A DNA stretch of 64,000 bases from assembly GCF_007991495.1 (NCBI RefSeq), contig NZ_BJYL01000012.1, positions 1 through 64,000 of the forward strand, in the 5' to 3' direction. The DNA is from Sporosarcina luteola (GTDB lineage Bacteria > Bacillota > Bacilli > Bacillales_A > Planococcaceae). Made by a program: the position numbers and the translations under genes. This document shows, piece after piece, positions 44,559 to 54,389 of this stretch. The notes beneath the pieces are model-generated. The model did not search any database, was not told the DNA's origin, and saw only the letters and a list, made by a program, of their open reading frames with translations. Each line of letters starts with the position of its first letter. The stretch's first letter is position 1.

Positions 44559-45207
44559 CGTGCATTTCTCCTTTCATCTCAAGCAACGGTTTATTCTTTT
44601 TCATTGTAACATCTACATAATCCAATTCTAGTTGGAGCTGTTCAATATCGGTAGCTAAAGCCCCTCTTAGATCTTGTTCCAATTGTTTATTTACATCCCC
44701 CAACGTTTCTCTTGTATGTTGAAGGGCTACCCTGATTTCTTGGTCTTTCAACGGTTGATTTACTAACATTGCATATTTGGAAGTCAATTCGACGGCTGAA
44801 TCAAGATGTGAGTAGAAAAACTTTTCGACATGGTAAAATTTCTTAGGATTTTTGCGTACTATGGTAAGAATCCTTTTTGACATATTATTCATCTCATATA
44901 CTTGCTTGAATGCTTGGACGGAACGAACTTGACCGTACAGCCCGTTTAATTGTTTTATTTTTGATTTAGCTTCGGAAATTTGGGTTTTGATATGCTTATA
45001 TTCGGATCTTGACATACCTAATTCTTTCACATTGGATGATAATTGTATTTGTTTGATCGTGAAATTGCCACCCAGGTATAATGCAATCATCAGGCCCGTT
45101 GCTGCAAAAACATTCATGCCCCCAGCCATAATCATCGTCAACCAAGAGCCGAAACTGATAGGTGCTGTTATTAAATGCCTTTGGAAAAACTGTTTGACTT
45201 CTTTCAT
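44545..45207 (-). CDS. xpaC: XpaC family protein
   Basis: A 220-residue protein of the XpaC family (annotated in some species as 5-bromo-4-chloroindolyl phosphate hydrolysis protein). The N-terminal hydrophobic region (residues 14-50) spans the membrane twice; the remainder is coiled coil (IKTQISEAKSKIKQLNGLYG). The partner is the overlapping TelA protein. The function is not established. The start ATG 45207 lies downstream of CAAGGAGG. Confidence 0.88.
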   Translation of the reverse strand: MKEVKQFFQRHLITAPISFGSWLTMIMAGGMNVFAATGLMIALYLGGNFTIKQIQLSSNVKELGMSRSEYKHIKTQISEAKSKIKQLNGLYGQVRSVQAFKQVYEMNNMSKRILTIVRKNPKKFYHVEKFFYSHLDSAVELTSKYAMLVNQPLKDQEIRVALQHTRETLGDVNKQLEQDLRGALATDIEQLQLELDYVDVTMKKNKPLLEMKGEMHDDRK

Positions 45208-45403
45208 CGTCTCTAGGCCTCCTTGCGTTCTCTATACTTTACTACGTTTTAGATGGTCAAAAGTTTCAAGTCGTTAGTGCAATTATACCTGATTTATGAT
45301 TGAAATACATTGTTATGAGTACATGAATCCATTTACTTGGATACATTCACGAGATTTGTTAAAATGAATGCACTCACGGCACTCATAGATAGGGGGAAGC
45401 GAT

Positions 45404-45724
45404 ATGGAATACGAAGTCGTCTATATGAAAGCGGATTACGAGCCGTGGTGGATGTTTGAAGACTGGGAAAAGATGGTCCAGGTAAGAAAGCATTTCGAGA
45501 CAGCAGAGGAAGCGAAGGGGTACCTTGGCGAATTAAAAAATGAATTTAGCGCAAAATATAATTATGCAGAGGAACGCAATGACTGCTTTTTTGCATATTG
45601 GTCTGATTGCGAGCGGATGTTCTGTGAAGGTTGCGATGAAGATCTTCAAATTTTTCATGGCATCATTTCACTTGTAAATGGCAAGCCGGCTTCGATAACA
45701 TTGATAAATAATTCGAATATTTGA
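45404..45724 (+). CDS. DUF1033 family protein
   Basis: A 106-residue acidic, aromatic-rich protein. EPWWMFEDWEKM near the start and the Cys-rich FCEGCDEDLQIFHGI near residue 75 match the DUF1033 family of Firmicutes. The function is unknown. AGGGGGAAG precedes ATG 45404. It is divergent from xpaC. Confidence 0.87.
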   Translation: MEYEVVYMKADYEPWWMFEDWEKMVQVRKHFETAEEAKGYLGELKNEFSAKYNYAEERNDCFFAYWSDCERMFCEGCDEDLQIFHGIISLVNGKPASITLINNSNI

Positions 45725-45734
45725 TATTGTTATA

Positions 45735-45762
45735 TTGACAAATATATAGGGTATGGTATAGT
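45735..45762 (+). promoter_or_regulatory. SigA promoter of the cold-shock gene
   Basis: TTGACA (45735-45740), a 16-bp spacer and TATAGT (45757-45762). It implies a 5' leader of about 135 nt, typical of csp mRNAs. Confidence 0.85.
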
Positions 45763-45801
45763 ATCAGTAACTATAAAGGGATTTACCGAATCAAACGTAT
45801 T

Positions 45802-45860
45802 CACGTATTACAAAAGGTGATCGGCGTTGTCGGTGCTTTTTGTAATATGTGAATTTTTTT
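45802..45860 (+). promoter_or_regulatory. Leader hairpin with U tract in the csp mRNA
   Basis: CACGTATTACAAAA (45802-45815) pairs with TTTTGTAATATGTG (45838-45851) with one wobble or mismatch, followed by AATTTTTTT. It has the form of an intrinsic terminator placed in a 5' leader, or a cold-sensing fold. Confidence 0.6.
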
Positions 45861-45904
45861 CTGTTCATGTATTAGCAAGTACAATTATTTGGAGGTAGTC
45901 ACAC

Positions 45905-46105
45905 ATGAAACAAGGTACTGTAAAATGGTTCAACGCTGAAAAAGGCTTCGGTTTTATCGAAGTTGAAGGGGAAGACGATGTATTCGTACACTTCTCTGCA
46001 ATTCAGGGAGACGGATTTAAATCTTTGGACGAAGGACAACAAGTCGAGTTCGAAGTTGTAGAAGGCAATCGTGGTCTTCAAGCTGCTAACGTAGTTAAAC
46101 TATAA
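45905..46105 (+). CDS. Cold-shock protein, CspA/CspB family
   Basis: A 66-residue OB-fold RNA chaperone. RNP1 is KGFGFIEV and RNP2 is VFVHF; the start [10 protein letters not shown] and end [12 protein letters not shown] are canonical. It is most like CspB or CspD of Bacillus; the paralogue cannot be fixed. GGAGG lies 9 bases before ATG. The long structured leader suggests post-transcriptional control by temperature. Confidence 0.97.
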   Translation: MKQGTVKWFNAEKGFGFIEVEGEDDVFVHFSAIQGDGFKSLDEGQQVEFEVVEGNRGLQAANVVKL

Positions 46106-46117
46106 TTCGTCAGGTAA

Positions 46118-46148
46118 AAGAGGCGCCATTATCGGTGCCTCTTTTTTT
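46118..46148 (+). terminator. Intrinsic terminator of the csp gene
   Basis: AAGAGGCGCC (46118-46127) pairs with GGTGCCTCTT (46134-46143), followed by Ts. Confidence 0.92.
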
Positions 46149-46188
46149 CGTCAGTTACAGGATGAATTTGAATGTATCAGGCTTCTTC

Positions 46189-46314
46189 AGGATTGGAACG
46201 GAAGGCGGCGACTCCAGCGGGAACAGCGCGAGCTGAAGACCCCGCAACGAAGCGAAGCGTAGTGAGGAGGCTGAAGCCGTGCCCGCGGAACGCGTCCGCC
46301 TGGAGTGGAAATCC
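46189..46314 (+). repeat. Family-1 intergenic hairpin repeat, copy E (GGATT ends)
   Basis: A 126-bp element starting GGATTGGAACGGAAGGCGG and ending TGGAGTGGAAATCC. It shares the core with copies A and D (GACCCCGCAACGAAGCG, GAGGAGGCTGAAGCC) but has different terminal bases, so it belongs to a second subtype. It ends 11 bp from the 3' end of the minus-strand lipoprotein gene. Confidence 0.9.
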
Positions 46315-46325
46315 GTGTTCCATTC

Positions 46326-47006
46326 TTAGGGTTTCGATACAGATTCCAATGTCGAAGTCACGATGAATTCTTCGTTGTTTTCCGCAGGCATGATGAATTC
46401 ACGCTTTACTTCGCCGAACCCTTCCACGATATATTTTCGATTGACTGCATCATTTTCTTCGGATTGAATCACAAAGGCATTGTCGAATGTTTGATAAGGG
46501 GTTTCTACCGTGACGCCCGTTTCAACAATTTCCCACTTGTCGAAAGTCGTTCCTACCTCAAATGGCTTTTTTAGATAAACGCCTTCAGGTTCCATCGCAT
46601 TGATCTCTTCCAAAGAAGGGAAGTCCGCGTTCATATCGACGGCTTTATGTCCGATTGTTGTAATCTGATCTTCATCAATCCTATAAATATACCTTATAAT
46701 CGCACCGCCATTATTTTCATGGACGCCGATAATATTTTCGTATGGCTGCGCAAATGTGACATCGAGCTCTGCAAATTCATTTCCCTCCCCAAGAAAATGT
46801 GCTTTCGAACCATCGGGCAGGAAGTAATTTTTCAATGATTCGTCAGTAGTGTTTTTCGTTTCTTCCTCATTATTTTCTGTCGCCTGATCCGGTTCATTTG
46901 ATTCACCGCTGTTGCCGGAATTGTTCAATGTTGTCGTTTTACTTGAACAACCTGCAACCAAGAGGATTGTAAACAACAATGCGATAACTAGACGGTTCCT
47001 CCTCAT
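46326..47006 (-). CDS. Predicted lipoprotein of unknown function
   Basis: A 226-residue exported lipoprotein: basic start MRRNRLVIAL and lipobox LVAGC (Cys20). A low-complexity Asn/Glu/Thr linker (about 22-60) is followed by a beta-rich domain (from KAHFLGEGNEFAELDVTF) without recognised motifs. ATG 47006 follows AAAGGAG by 11 bases; the longer frame to 47150 lacks a start signal and overlaps the ABC-F gene. The linker suggests a membrane-tethered domain at the cell surface. Confidence 0.75.
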   Translation of the reverse strand: MRRNRLVIALLFTILLVAGCSSKTTTLNNSGNSGESNEPDQATENNEEETKNTTDESLKNYFLPDGSKAHFLGEGNEFAELDVTFAQPYENIIGVHENNGGAIIRYIYRIDEDQITTIGHKAVDMNADFPSLEEINAMEPEGVYLKKPFEVGTTFDKWEIVETGVTVETPYQTFDNAFVIQSEENDAVNRKYIVEGFGEVKREFIMPAENNEEFIVTSTLESVSKP

Positions 47007-47119
47007 AAAAAAACACTCTCCTTTTTCAATAATATACCCGAAACGAAAGTGATTATCCTTTTTCCATGGATTCTGTTGAATAAAAAAACCGCTCTCCCAT
47101 AAGGGAAAACGGTTCGTGA

Positions 47120-48739
<1,620 letters not shown>

Positions 48740-48809
48740 CTAAATTCACAATGCTCCTATTATAACATGAAAGCTTTCATGAGTGGTATGTGTTAAACCT
48801 GTTTATACG

Positions 48810-48834
48810 AAAAAATCCCTGGGGACAGGGATTT
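48810..48834 (-). terminator. Intrinsic terminator of the 78-aa gene
   Basis: AAATCCCT (48813-48820) pairs with AGGGATTT (48827-48834); on the minus strand it is followed by a T run. Confidence 0.85.
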
Positions 48835-48835
48835 G

Positions 48836-49072
48836 TTATTGAAAGACTTTCCGTTGCCGGTAAGCGTCCAATGAGTATAGCTCTTTATTCAATATATATT
48901 CCATCCTGACATAATCTTTTTTAGAGGGGATAGCATGTTGATCTAAGCCGGACATGGAGAACAGAAAGTAATAGTCTTTTACTCTACGGAAGAGAAAAAC
49001 AGTTTCAGGAAATTCGTCAAAAATACCTTTAACTTGATATTTTCGCGTGTATTCCCAATGAAGTAGCTTCAT
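48836..49072 (-). CDS. Hypothetical protein, 78 aa
   Basis: A 78-residue basic protein (MKLLHWEYTRKYQVKG..., then PETVFLFRRVKDYYFLF, ending YSLDAYRQRKVFQ). No domain, signal peptide or membrane segment is visible, and no family was recognised. ATG 49072 was chosen because AAAGGA lies 9 bases upstream; an ATG six codons earlier overlaps that site. It has its own terminator and forms a single-gene unit. Confidence 0.65.
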   Translation of the reverse strand: MKLLHWEYTRKYQVKGIFDEFPETVFLFRRVKDYYFLFSMSGLDQHAIPSKKDYVRMEYILNKELYSLDAYRQRKVFQ

Positions 49073-49158
49073 GAACATCTTTCCTTTCATGGCTAATTAT
49101 AGATGAAACCGTAGAGGAACACAAGTTCTTGCACCGGCAAAAGAGGGACTGTACACAT

Positions 49159-49198
49159 TAAAAAAAGAAGAAGGAAACAATGAATTATTCCTTCTTCT
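49159..49198 (-). terminator. Intrinsic terminator of the second msrA
   Basis: A perfect 11-bp stem AGAAGAAGGAA (49166-49176) / TTCCTTCTTCT (49188-49198); the minus-strand tail is a T run. Confidence 0.9.
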
Positions 49199-49206
49199 GG
49201 CATTTA

Positions 49207-49737
49207 TTATGTCCAATGGTCATTTATGAACTCATCTCTGCCCGATTTAGCCCGATCTTCTTTGTAATGGGACTGTTCTTTTTGATAATAATCCTGGTGA
49301 TAATCCTCGGCTCTGTAAAATGTTTCAGCCGGGCGGACTACCGTAACGATCGGCTTTTTGAAGCGATTGCTTTCTCCAAGCTGTTTCTTCGATTGTTCTG
49401 CAGCCATCTTTTGTTCATCGTCATAATAAAAGATAGCTGTCGAATAGGAATGGCCACGGTCATGGAACTGTCCACCGGCATCAGTCGGATCAATTTGCTG
49501 CCAATAAAGTTCTAGCAACTGTTCATATGTAAAGAGGGAGGGATCAAATGTAATTTCAACGACTTCCAAATGTCCGGAGTCACCCTTTTTCACATCTTCA
49601 TAGGTTGGGTTTTCGACATGCCCTCCCATATAACCTGATACTATATCCTCTATACCATCCCATTCTTTGAATGGTTTTACCATACACCAAAAACATCCGC
49701 CCGCAAATGCCGCTTTTGCATACTTCTTTTCAGACAT
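49207..49737 (-). CDS. msrA: Peptide-methionine (S)-S-oxide reductase MsrA (copy 2)
   Basis: A 176-residue MsrA paralogue. GCFWC has the nucleophile at Cys15; GQFHDRGHSYSTAIFYY and EDYHQDYYQKEQSHY are conserved. It is the same length as copy 1 at 23757 but clearly diverged and stands alone, with its own terminator and no msrB. The distal resolving Cys near residue 46 in copy 1 is absent here. It probably serves a different stress or compartment; that is inference. Confidence 0.95.
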   Translation of the reverse strand: MSEKKYAKAAFAGGCFWCMVKPFKEWDGIEDIVSGYMGGHVENPTYEDVKKGDSGHLEVVEITFDPSLFTYEQLLELYWQQIDPTDAGGQFHDRGHSYSTAIFYYDDEQKMAAEQSKKQLGESNRFKKPIVTVVRPAETFYRAEDYHQDYYQKEQSHYKEDRAKSGRDEFINDHWT

Positions 49738-49807
49738 CCAATCTAACCCCTTTCAATTAATTCAAATAAATTGTATCATAATTTTCAGGGCTAGACTGTA
49801 CATACGA

Positions 49808-49854
49808 AAGAAAGGCTGCGTACCGGTCAGTGTGTAAACGGTAGACAACCTTTC
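49808..49854 (-). terminator. Hairpin 3' of the yjcZ-type gene
   Basis: AGAAAGGCTGCGTACCG (49808-49824) pairs with CGGTAGACAACCTTTCT (49838-49854) with few mismatches. On the minus strand it is followed by TTTCGTAT, a weak T tract. Confidence 0.55.
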
Positions 49855-49889
49855 TGAGAGGTGCAATGAGTGGTGTGCTTTTTACATCA

Positions 49890-49988
49890 TTAATAAATGT
49901 AGCTTGCGCCAATAATAATCAACAGGATGAAAAGCACAACAAGCAAAGCAAAGGAGGAACCGCTTCCTCTCCCGTATTCACTTCCCAT
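49890..49988 (-). CDS. YjcZ family sporulation mini-protein
   Basis: A 32-residue protein. A Gly/Ser-rich head (MGSEYGRGSGSS) is followed by one membrane helix (FALLVVLFILLIIIGASYIY), the pattern of the YjcZ/YnzL-type sporulation proteins of Bacillales. The ribosome-binding site AAGGTGG lies just before ATG 49988. These proteins are typically made in the developing spore; the exact role is unknown. A 98-codon plus-strand frame over the same bases is considered a shadow. Confidence 0.88.
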   Translation of the reverse strand: MGSEYGRGSGSSFALLVVLFILLIIIGASYIY

Positions 49989-50158
49989 TTATACCACCAC
50001 CTTCATAGTAGACTATGCAATGAAGAAAACAGCAGATGGGGAAATGACTATGGTTTTCATAATAACTTAGCGCGATTGTCTGACATACTAACCGGCGACG
50101 CAACCCTTGCAAACAACAAACGTCCTTTAGATGACATTAAAATTTGGAGGAATCTGAT

Positions 50159-51121
50159 TTGAAAGAAGACCAGTACGAAGGCCCTGTTCCAAGAAGAAGA
50201 AGGAGAAAGAAGCTGCGAATCGGCAGGTTGTTTTTAACGATCCTTTTCGCTGTTTTCATCGTGACGGGCTTCTATTCATACTTTCAATATAAAGAAGGTA
50301 AATCATTAGCTAAAGGCAATGAAATCGATCCTGGTCCTTTTACAGGGGATGTCGTCGATCCAAAAAATCCATCGATTGAGAATTATTTACTGTTAGGAAT
50401 TGACGACGATGGCAGTGGTAAATCACGTACAGATACGATGATCGTTCTGTCTTGGGATAAAAAAGAAGGTTCGATACGCCTCGTTTCATTCATGCGTGAT
50501 ATTTACGCAGATATACCCGGTTATAAGTCATATAAGTTGAATACAGCGTATTATTTGAACGGAGTACAGGCCGCAAAGGATACGATCACGGGCATGTTTG
50601 GTATTCCGATTCACCATTATGCTATTGTGGATTTCGACAATTTCGAGTCCATAATCGATATTGCATTTCCAAAAGGAATCGAAATCGATGTGGAAAAAGA
50701 AATGTCGGAGAAAATCGGTGTTACGCTAATGCCGGGGAAACAGCAGCTGAACGGTAAAGAATTGCTTGGTTTTGCTCGATTCCGCGCCGATGCAGAAGGG
50801 GATTTCGGCAGGGTTTCAAGACAACAAGAAGTGATTAAGGCCGTTAAAGATGAAGCGCTCCGTCCTGGAATGCTCCGTCATATTCCGAAGCTGTCAGGTG
50901 CATTATCCAGTTTTATACAAACTGATTTGACGGCAAAAGATGAGATTTCAAAAGCTGTCACGCTTCTCATGAACGGCAAATCGGATATTGAGACGATGAC
51001 AGTACCTGTAGAAGGTACATATTGGTTCAATTCTTATTCACATGCAGGATCTGTCATTGAGCTCGATATTGATAAAAACAAAGAGGCACTTTCAACTTTC
51101 CTGAATATGAAAATTGACTGA
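50159..51121 (+). CDS. LytR-CpsA-Psr (LCP) family protein
   Basis: A 320-residue membrane-anchored LCP enzyme. A very basic cytoplasmic head (PRRRRRKKLRIGR) is followed by one membrane helix (residues 24-43) and the LCP catalytic domain: LLLGIDDDGSGKSRTDTMIV near 80, LVSFMRDIYADIPGY near 110 (Arg/Asp) and LLGFARFRADAEGDFGRVSRQ near 200. LCP proteins attach teichoic acid or other glycopolymers to peptidoglycan. TTG 50159 follows GGAGG by 8 bases. It overlaps no other gene; the AI-2E family gene starts 10 bp after its stop. Confidence 0.92.
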   Translation: MKEDQYEGPVPRRRRRKKLRIGRLFLTILFAVFIVTGFYSYFQYKEGKSLAKGNEIDPGPFTGDVVDPKNPSIENYLLLGIDDDGSGKSRTDTMIVLSWDKKEGSIRLVSFMRDIYADIPGYKSYKLNTAYYLNGVQAAKDTITGMFGIPIHHYAIVDFDNFESIIDIAFPKGIEIDVEKEMSEKIGVTLMPGKQQLNGKELLGFARFRADAEGDFGRVSRQQEVIKAVKDEALRPGMLRHIPKLSGALSSFIQTDLTAKDEISKAVTLLMNGKSDIETMTVPVEGTYWFNSYSHAGSVIELDIDKNKEALSTFLNMKID

Positions 51122-51131
51122 GGGGGTAGCC

Positions 51132-52328
51132 ATGGACAATAAGAGTCAAGGACAAGAAACAGTTGCAAGAAATGACTCGACGCCAAGAATCATTCGTTTT
51201 TTAGGTGGCCGGGCAACGATGTTCGTTTTACTATCTATCTTGCTGATTGGGCTTATTATATTAGTTTTCAGCAAGGTATCCTTTATTTTTTATCCGATTA
51301 AAGTCTTTTTTTCAACGGTAGTCCTTCCGATAATCCTTGCAACAATTGCTTATTATTTATTGCGACCGATTTTACGCCTCTTGGAACGGATGAGGATTCC
51401 AAGGGTATGGGGGATTTTTATTCTTTTTGTTGGGCTTGCAGGATTGATCACATTATTCGTGTTTCTTGTTTTTCCATTCCTGAAAATACAGTTTGCGAAC
51501 TTGATTGAGGAATTTCCAACTTATTTTAAGCAGATGCTCATCAATGTAGATACCTTTTTACGGACTTCAATCTTTTCAGCGTATTATGGCGAAATGGATA
51601 TTAATATTAACAAGCTATTAGACAATGGGTTAGGAAATATTGGAGAATTTTTCACGGATGCGATAGGTGGGATTGCATCTGGTGTGACCTCATTCATTTC
51701 TGCATTAACAGGTTTCGTCCTTGCAATCATTACAGTTCCGTTCATCCTCTTCTATCTATTGAAAGATGGGGAGAAGCTGCCTAAAATGATTGTAAAAATG
51801 TTGCCGCCACGTCTTCGCGATGAGGCGGACGCTATTTTCAAGGACGCCGACCATCAAATTAGCGCCTATATCCAAGGGCAGATTCTTGTAGCAATCTGTA
51901 TCGGTATTATGGTATCGATCGGCTTTAGAATCATCGGCATGGATTACGCACTTTTACTAGGAGCGCTCGCGATGTTCACAAGTGTCGTGCCTTATTTAGG
52001 ACCTATTATCGCAATCACTCCGGCTGCTATAATAGCAATTGTCACATCACCATTCATGTTGGTGAAGCTAGCCGTTGTTTGGACAATCGTCCAATTGGTT
52101 GAAGGTAAATTCATATCTCCGCAAATCATGGGGAAATCTTTACGGGTTCATCCAATAACAATTATCTTCGTCTTGCTAACTGCCGGATCATTGTTCGGGG
52201 TAGTAGGAGTCGTTTTAGGTATTCCGGGATACGCATTAATCAAAGTGGTTTTCACACATATGTTCAAGCTGTTGAAACTTAGGTACAATAAACACGAACC
52301 TGATACGGATATGCATTATGAGGGATAA
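51132..52328 (+). CDS. AI-2E family transporter (YdbI/YueF-like)
   Basis: A 398-residue membrane protein with about eight helices of the AI-2E/UPF0118 family. Landmarks are the central ALTGFVLAIITVPFILFYLL and the C-terminal FTSVVPYLGPIIAITPAAIIA plus EGKFISPQIMGKSLRVHPI. Members are exporters or Na+/H+ antiporters; AI-2 transport is not general. ATG 51132 has GAGGGGG upstream. It is co-transcribed with the LCP gene. Confidence 0.9.
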   Translation: MDNKSQGQETVARNDSTPRIIRFLGGRATMFVLLSILLIGLIILVFSKVSFIFYPIKVFFSTVVLPIILATIAYYLLRPILRLLERMRIPRVWGIFILFVGLAGLITLFVFLVFPFLKIQFANLIEEFPTYFKQMLINVDTFLRTSIFSAYYGEMDININKLLDNGLGNIGEFFTDAIGGIASGVTSFISALTGFVLAIITVPFILFYLLKDGEKLPKMIVKMLPPRLRDEADAIFKDADHQISAYIQGQILVAICIGIMVSIGFRIIGMDYALLLGALAMFTSVVPYLGPIIAITPAAIIAIVTSPFMLVKLAVVWTIVQLVEGKFISPQIMGKSLRVHPITIIFVLLTAGSLFGVVGVVLGIPGYALIKVVFTHMFKLLKLRYNKHEPDTDMHYEG

Positions 52329-52330
52329 AA

Positions 52331-52364
52331 TGCAAAAGGCGTCCAGTTATGGACGTCTTTTGCA
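52331..52364 (+). terminator. Perfect 14-bp hairpin after the AI-2E family gene
   Basis: TGCAAAAGGCGTCC (52331-52344) pairs with GGACGTCTTTTGCA (52351-52364) except for one G:T step. The T-run is inside the arm. It is a likely terminator, though no extra U tract follows. Confidence 0.65.
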
Positions 52365-52419
52365 TGTGGAGAATGCAATGCGGATAACGAATGAATTGGG
52401 CTACGCATCTAAGGAACGA

Positions 52420-53406
52420 TTACTCCGTTTCATATACAACAGTCCCTGTTAATGATAGATCGTACCCGCCCATCGCATTGATTTCATTTTGAAATTCTTT
52501 GGAACGGAGGATGGAAAAAATGGATTCTCGTAGATGGAGATTCTCGTCAGTTTTAAACATGACTAAATCATACCTCTCCTGTATGAGCGGTATGAAATCT
52601 ACTCCGACTAATATTGCAGCCTTTTCGATGCCGACACCGACATCAGCTGCACCCGACGCCACTTTACTTGCCACTGCAATGTGATTCATTTCCTCCGTGA
52701 AATATCCATCGATTTTTCGAGGGGATATGCCTTCCAATCGTAATTTTTCATCAAGCAAAACCCTTGTGCCTGAGCCTAATTCACGATTGATCATTGTAAT
52801 AGACGGCTTTATCAAGTCACTCCATGTATGAAGATTCTTTGGATTGTTTTTCTGAACATACATGCCTGCTGTCCTGGATAATAGATTGATGACCACATAT
52901 GAATGACCTACCAAAATCCTCTTGATAAACGGGATATTATAGGTGCCTGTATCTCCATCAAATAAGTGCGTACTGACAACGTCCGCTTCTCCAGCGTACA
53001 TAGCCATTAAACTATTAAGGCTTCCTGTATAAGAGCGAAGCGGTCGGAATCCACCCGTTTTTTTCCCAATTGCATTTGCCAGGAGGTCAAGACTTATATC
53101 TTGCCCGCTAATGATCAATTGACGGGTAGCGTAAGGTTGGATGATGGGAGGCGGGCTATAATCATTCTTATTTCTGATAGGTTCGTTTGTCTGTTCCGAA
53201 ACAGTTACATTCGCGGACTCAACTCCACCGCTTTTTGTGCTTTCCTTATAAGTGTCCAAATCAGTCGCGTCAACACGCATCTGTCTACCAACACGATAAG
53301 CTCGAATCTGCCCTTTTTTAATCAAGTCATAAACGGTTAACTTGGAAACTTTCAATAGATCTGCAATTTCTTCGGTCGTATAGGAAGTTGAATTGTGATT
53401 TGTCAT
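52420..53406 (-). CDS. One-component regulator: excisionase-type HTH fused to a molybdate-binding-protein-like domain
   Basis: A 328-residue soluble protein. Residues 8-55 (YTTEEIADLLKVSKLTVYDL, then VGRQMRVDATDLDTY) form an excisionase/MerR-like HTH. After a linker, residues about 95-328 form a periplasmic-binding-protein-like domain (PBP_like_2 type: LIISGQDISLDLLANAIG, then INRELGSGTRVLLDE). There is no signal peptide. It is divergent from modABC. By family and context it probably senses molybdate (or tungstate) and controls the mod/xdh genes, replacing ModE. ATG 53406 is preferred, with GGAGG 4 bases upstream. Confidence 0.85.
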   Translation of the reverse strand: MTNHNSTSYTTEEIADLLKVSKLTVYDLIKKGQIRAYRVGRQMRVDATDLDTYKESTKSGGVESANVTVSEQTNEPIRNKNDYSPPPIIQPYATRQLIISGQDISLDLLANAIGKKTGGFRPLRSYTGSLNSLMAMYAGEADVVSTHLFDGDTGTYNIPFIKRILVGHSYVVINLLSRTAGMYVQKNNPKNLHTWSDLIKPSITMINRELGSGTRVLLDEKLRLEGISPRKIDGYFTEEMNHIAVASKVASGAADVGVGIEKAAILVGVDFIPLIQERYDLVMFKTDENLHLRESIFSILRSKEFQNEINAMGGYDLSLTGTVVYETE

Positions 53407-53527
53407 AGTTCCTCCAAAATGCTCTTTCATTCATTTTCTCTTACCTTCTATAAAAAAGCAATTTTACAAAATATCAAAAGTTAAAAGTATTGATGTTTAA
53501 ATATTTTTAATTAAAACTAGATATGTT

Positions 53528-53556
53528 TAGTTATATATAGTTATAATAGATTATAA
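53528..53556 (+). promoter_or_regulatory. Three direct TAGTTATA-like repeats upstream of modA
   Basis: TAGTTATATA (53528-53537), TAGTTATAA (53538-53546) and TAGATTATAA (53547-53556) follow one another with a 9-10 bp period, about one DNA turn. They lie between the divergent regulator and modA and overlap a TATAAT box (53542-53547). They are a candidate site for the regulator (inference). Confidence 0.45.
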
Positions 53557-53609
53557 ATAATGATGTTAAGATGTGAATTGTTATAACAGGAATGGAGAGG
53601 TGGTAACTT

Positions 53610-54389
53610 ATGAAAAAAAACGTCCTACTGTTTTGCCTGTTTTTTGTTTTATTGCTTTCCTTCGGATGTAGTGATGGGGGGAAAGTAAAGGAAGATGAAG
53701 AGCAAGTTGAACTGCTGGTTTCTGCTGCTGCCAGTTTGACCGATGTATTAACGGAGCTAAAAGAAGAATACGAAAAAGATCATAAAAATACAAGCATTAC
53801 ATTCAACTTCGGTAGTTCGGGAAAATTAGCTGCACAAATCGAACAGGGCGCTCCAGCCGATCTGTTCTTATCAGCAAGCGCAAAAGATATGGATAATATG
53901 AATGATAAAGGATTAATCGATGAACCTTCAAGAATTGATTTTACTCAAAATTCACTTGTGTTAATTTCTAATAAGGATTCCACTATTGATCTTAATTCGT
54001 TTGAAAAAATAGATTCGGCAAAAATAGACCACCTTGCAATCGGTGAGCCTGAAAGCGTTCCTGTCGGCCGTTATACAAAGGAAGTTTTCGAGCATCTTGG
54101 CTTATGGGAACCTTTACAAAGTAAATTAGTTATGGGATCAGATGTACGCCAGGTTTTGACCCATGTTGAAATGGGCAATGCCGATCTAGGAATCGTTTAC
54201 GCAAGCGATGCGTTAATTTCGGACAAAGTGAAAGTATTGGCGAAAGCAGACACAGAATGGCATGAACCTATTGTTTATCCGGGGGCAATTGTGGATTCCT
54301 CACGACATAAAGAAGAAGCACAGGAATTCTTGGATTATCTAATGAGTGCAGACGGGAAGTTACAGTTGGAGAAGTTCGGTTTCAAGTAA
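53610..54389 (+). CDS. modA: Molybdate ABC transporter substrate-binding lipoprotein ModA
   Basis: A 259-residue lipoprotein (lipobox SFGC, Cys20). ModA signatures: LLVSAAASLTDVLTELKEEY (oxyanion-binding Ser/Ala loop), NFGSSGKLAAQIEQGAPADL, and QVLTHVEMGNADLGIVYASD near the C-terminus. It captures molybdate or tungstate outside the cell for ModBC. GGAGAGG precedes ATG 53610. A repeat element lies between it and modB. Confidence 0.95.
   Translation: MKKNVLLFCLFFVLLLSFGCSDGGKVKEDEEQVELLVSAAASLTDVLTELKEEYEKDHKNTSITFNFGSSGKLAAQIEQGAPADLFLSASAKDMDNMNDKGLIDEPSRIDFTQNSLVLISNKDSTIDLNSFEKIDSAKIDHLAIGEPESVPVGRYTKEVFEHLGLWEPLQSKLVMGSDVRQVLTHVEMGNADLGIVYASDALISDKVKVLAKADTEWHEPIVYPGAIVDSSRHKEEAQEFLDYLMSADGKLQLEKFGFK

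Noticed and set aside
49866..50162. 98-codon plus-strand ORF upstream of the LCP gene
   Set aside because: It is antisense to the YjcZ-type gene, overlaps the LCP ribosome-binding site, has no Shine-Dalgarno and has low-complexity His/Asn composition.
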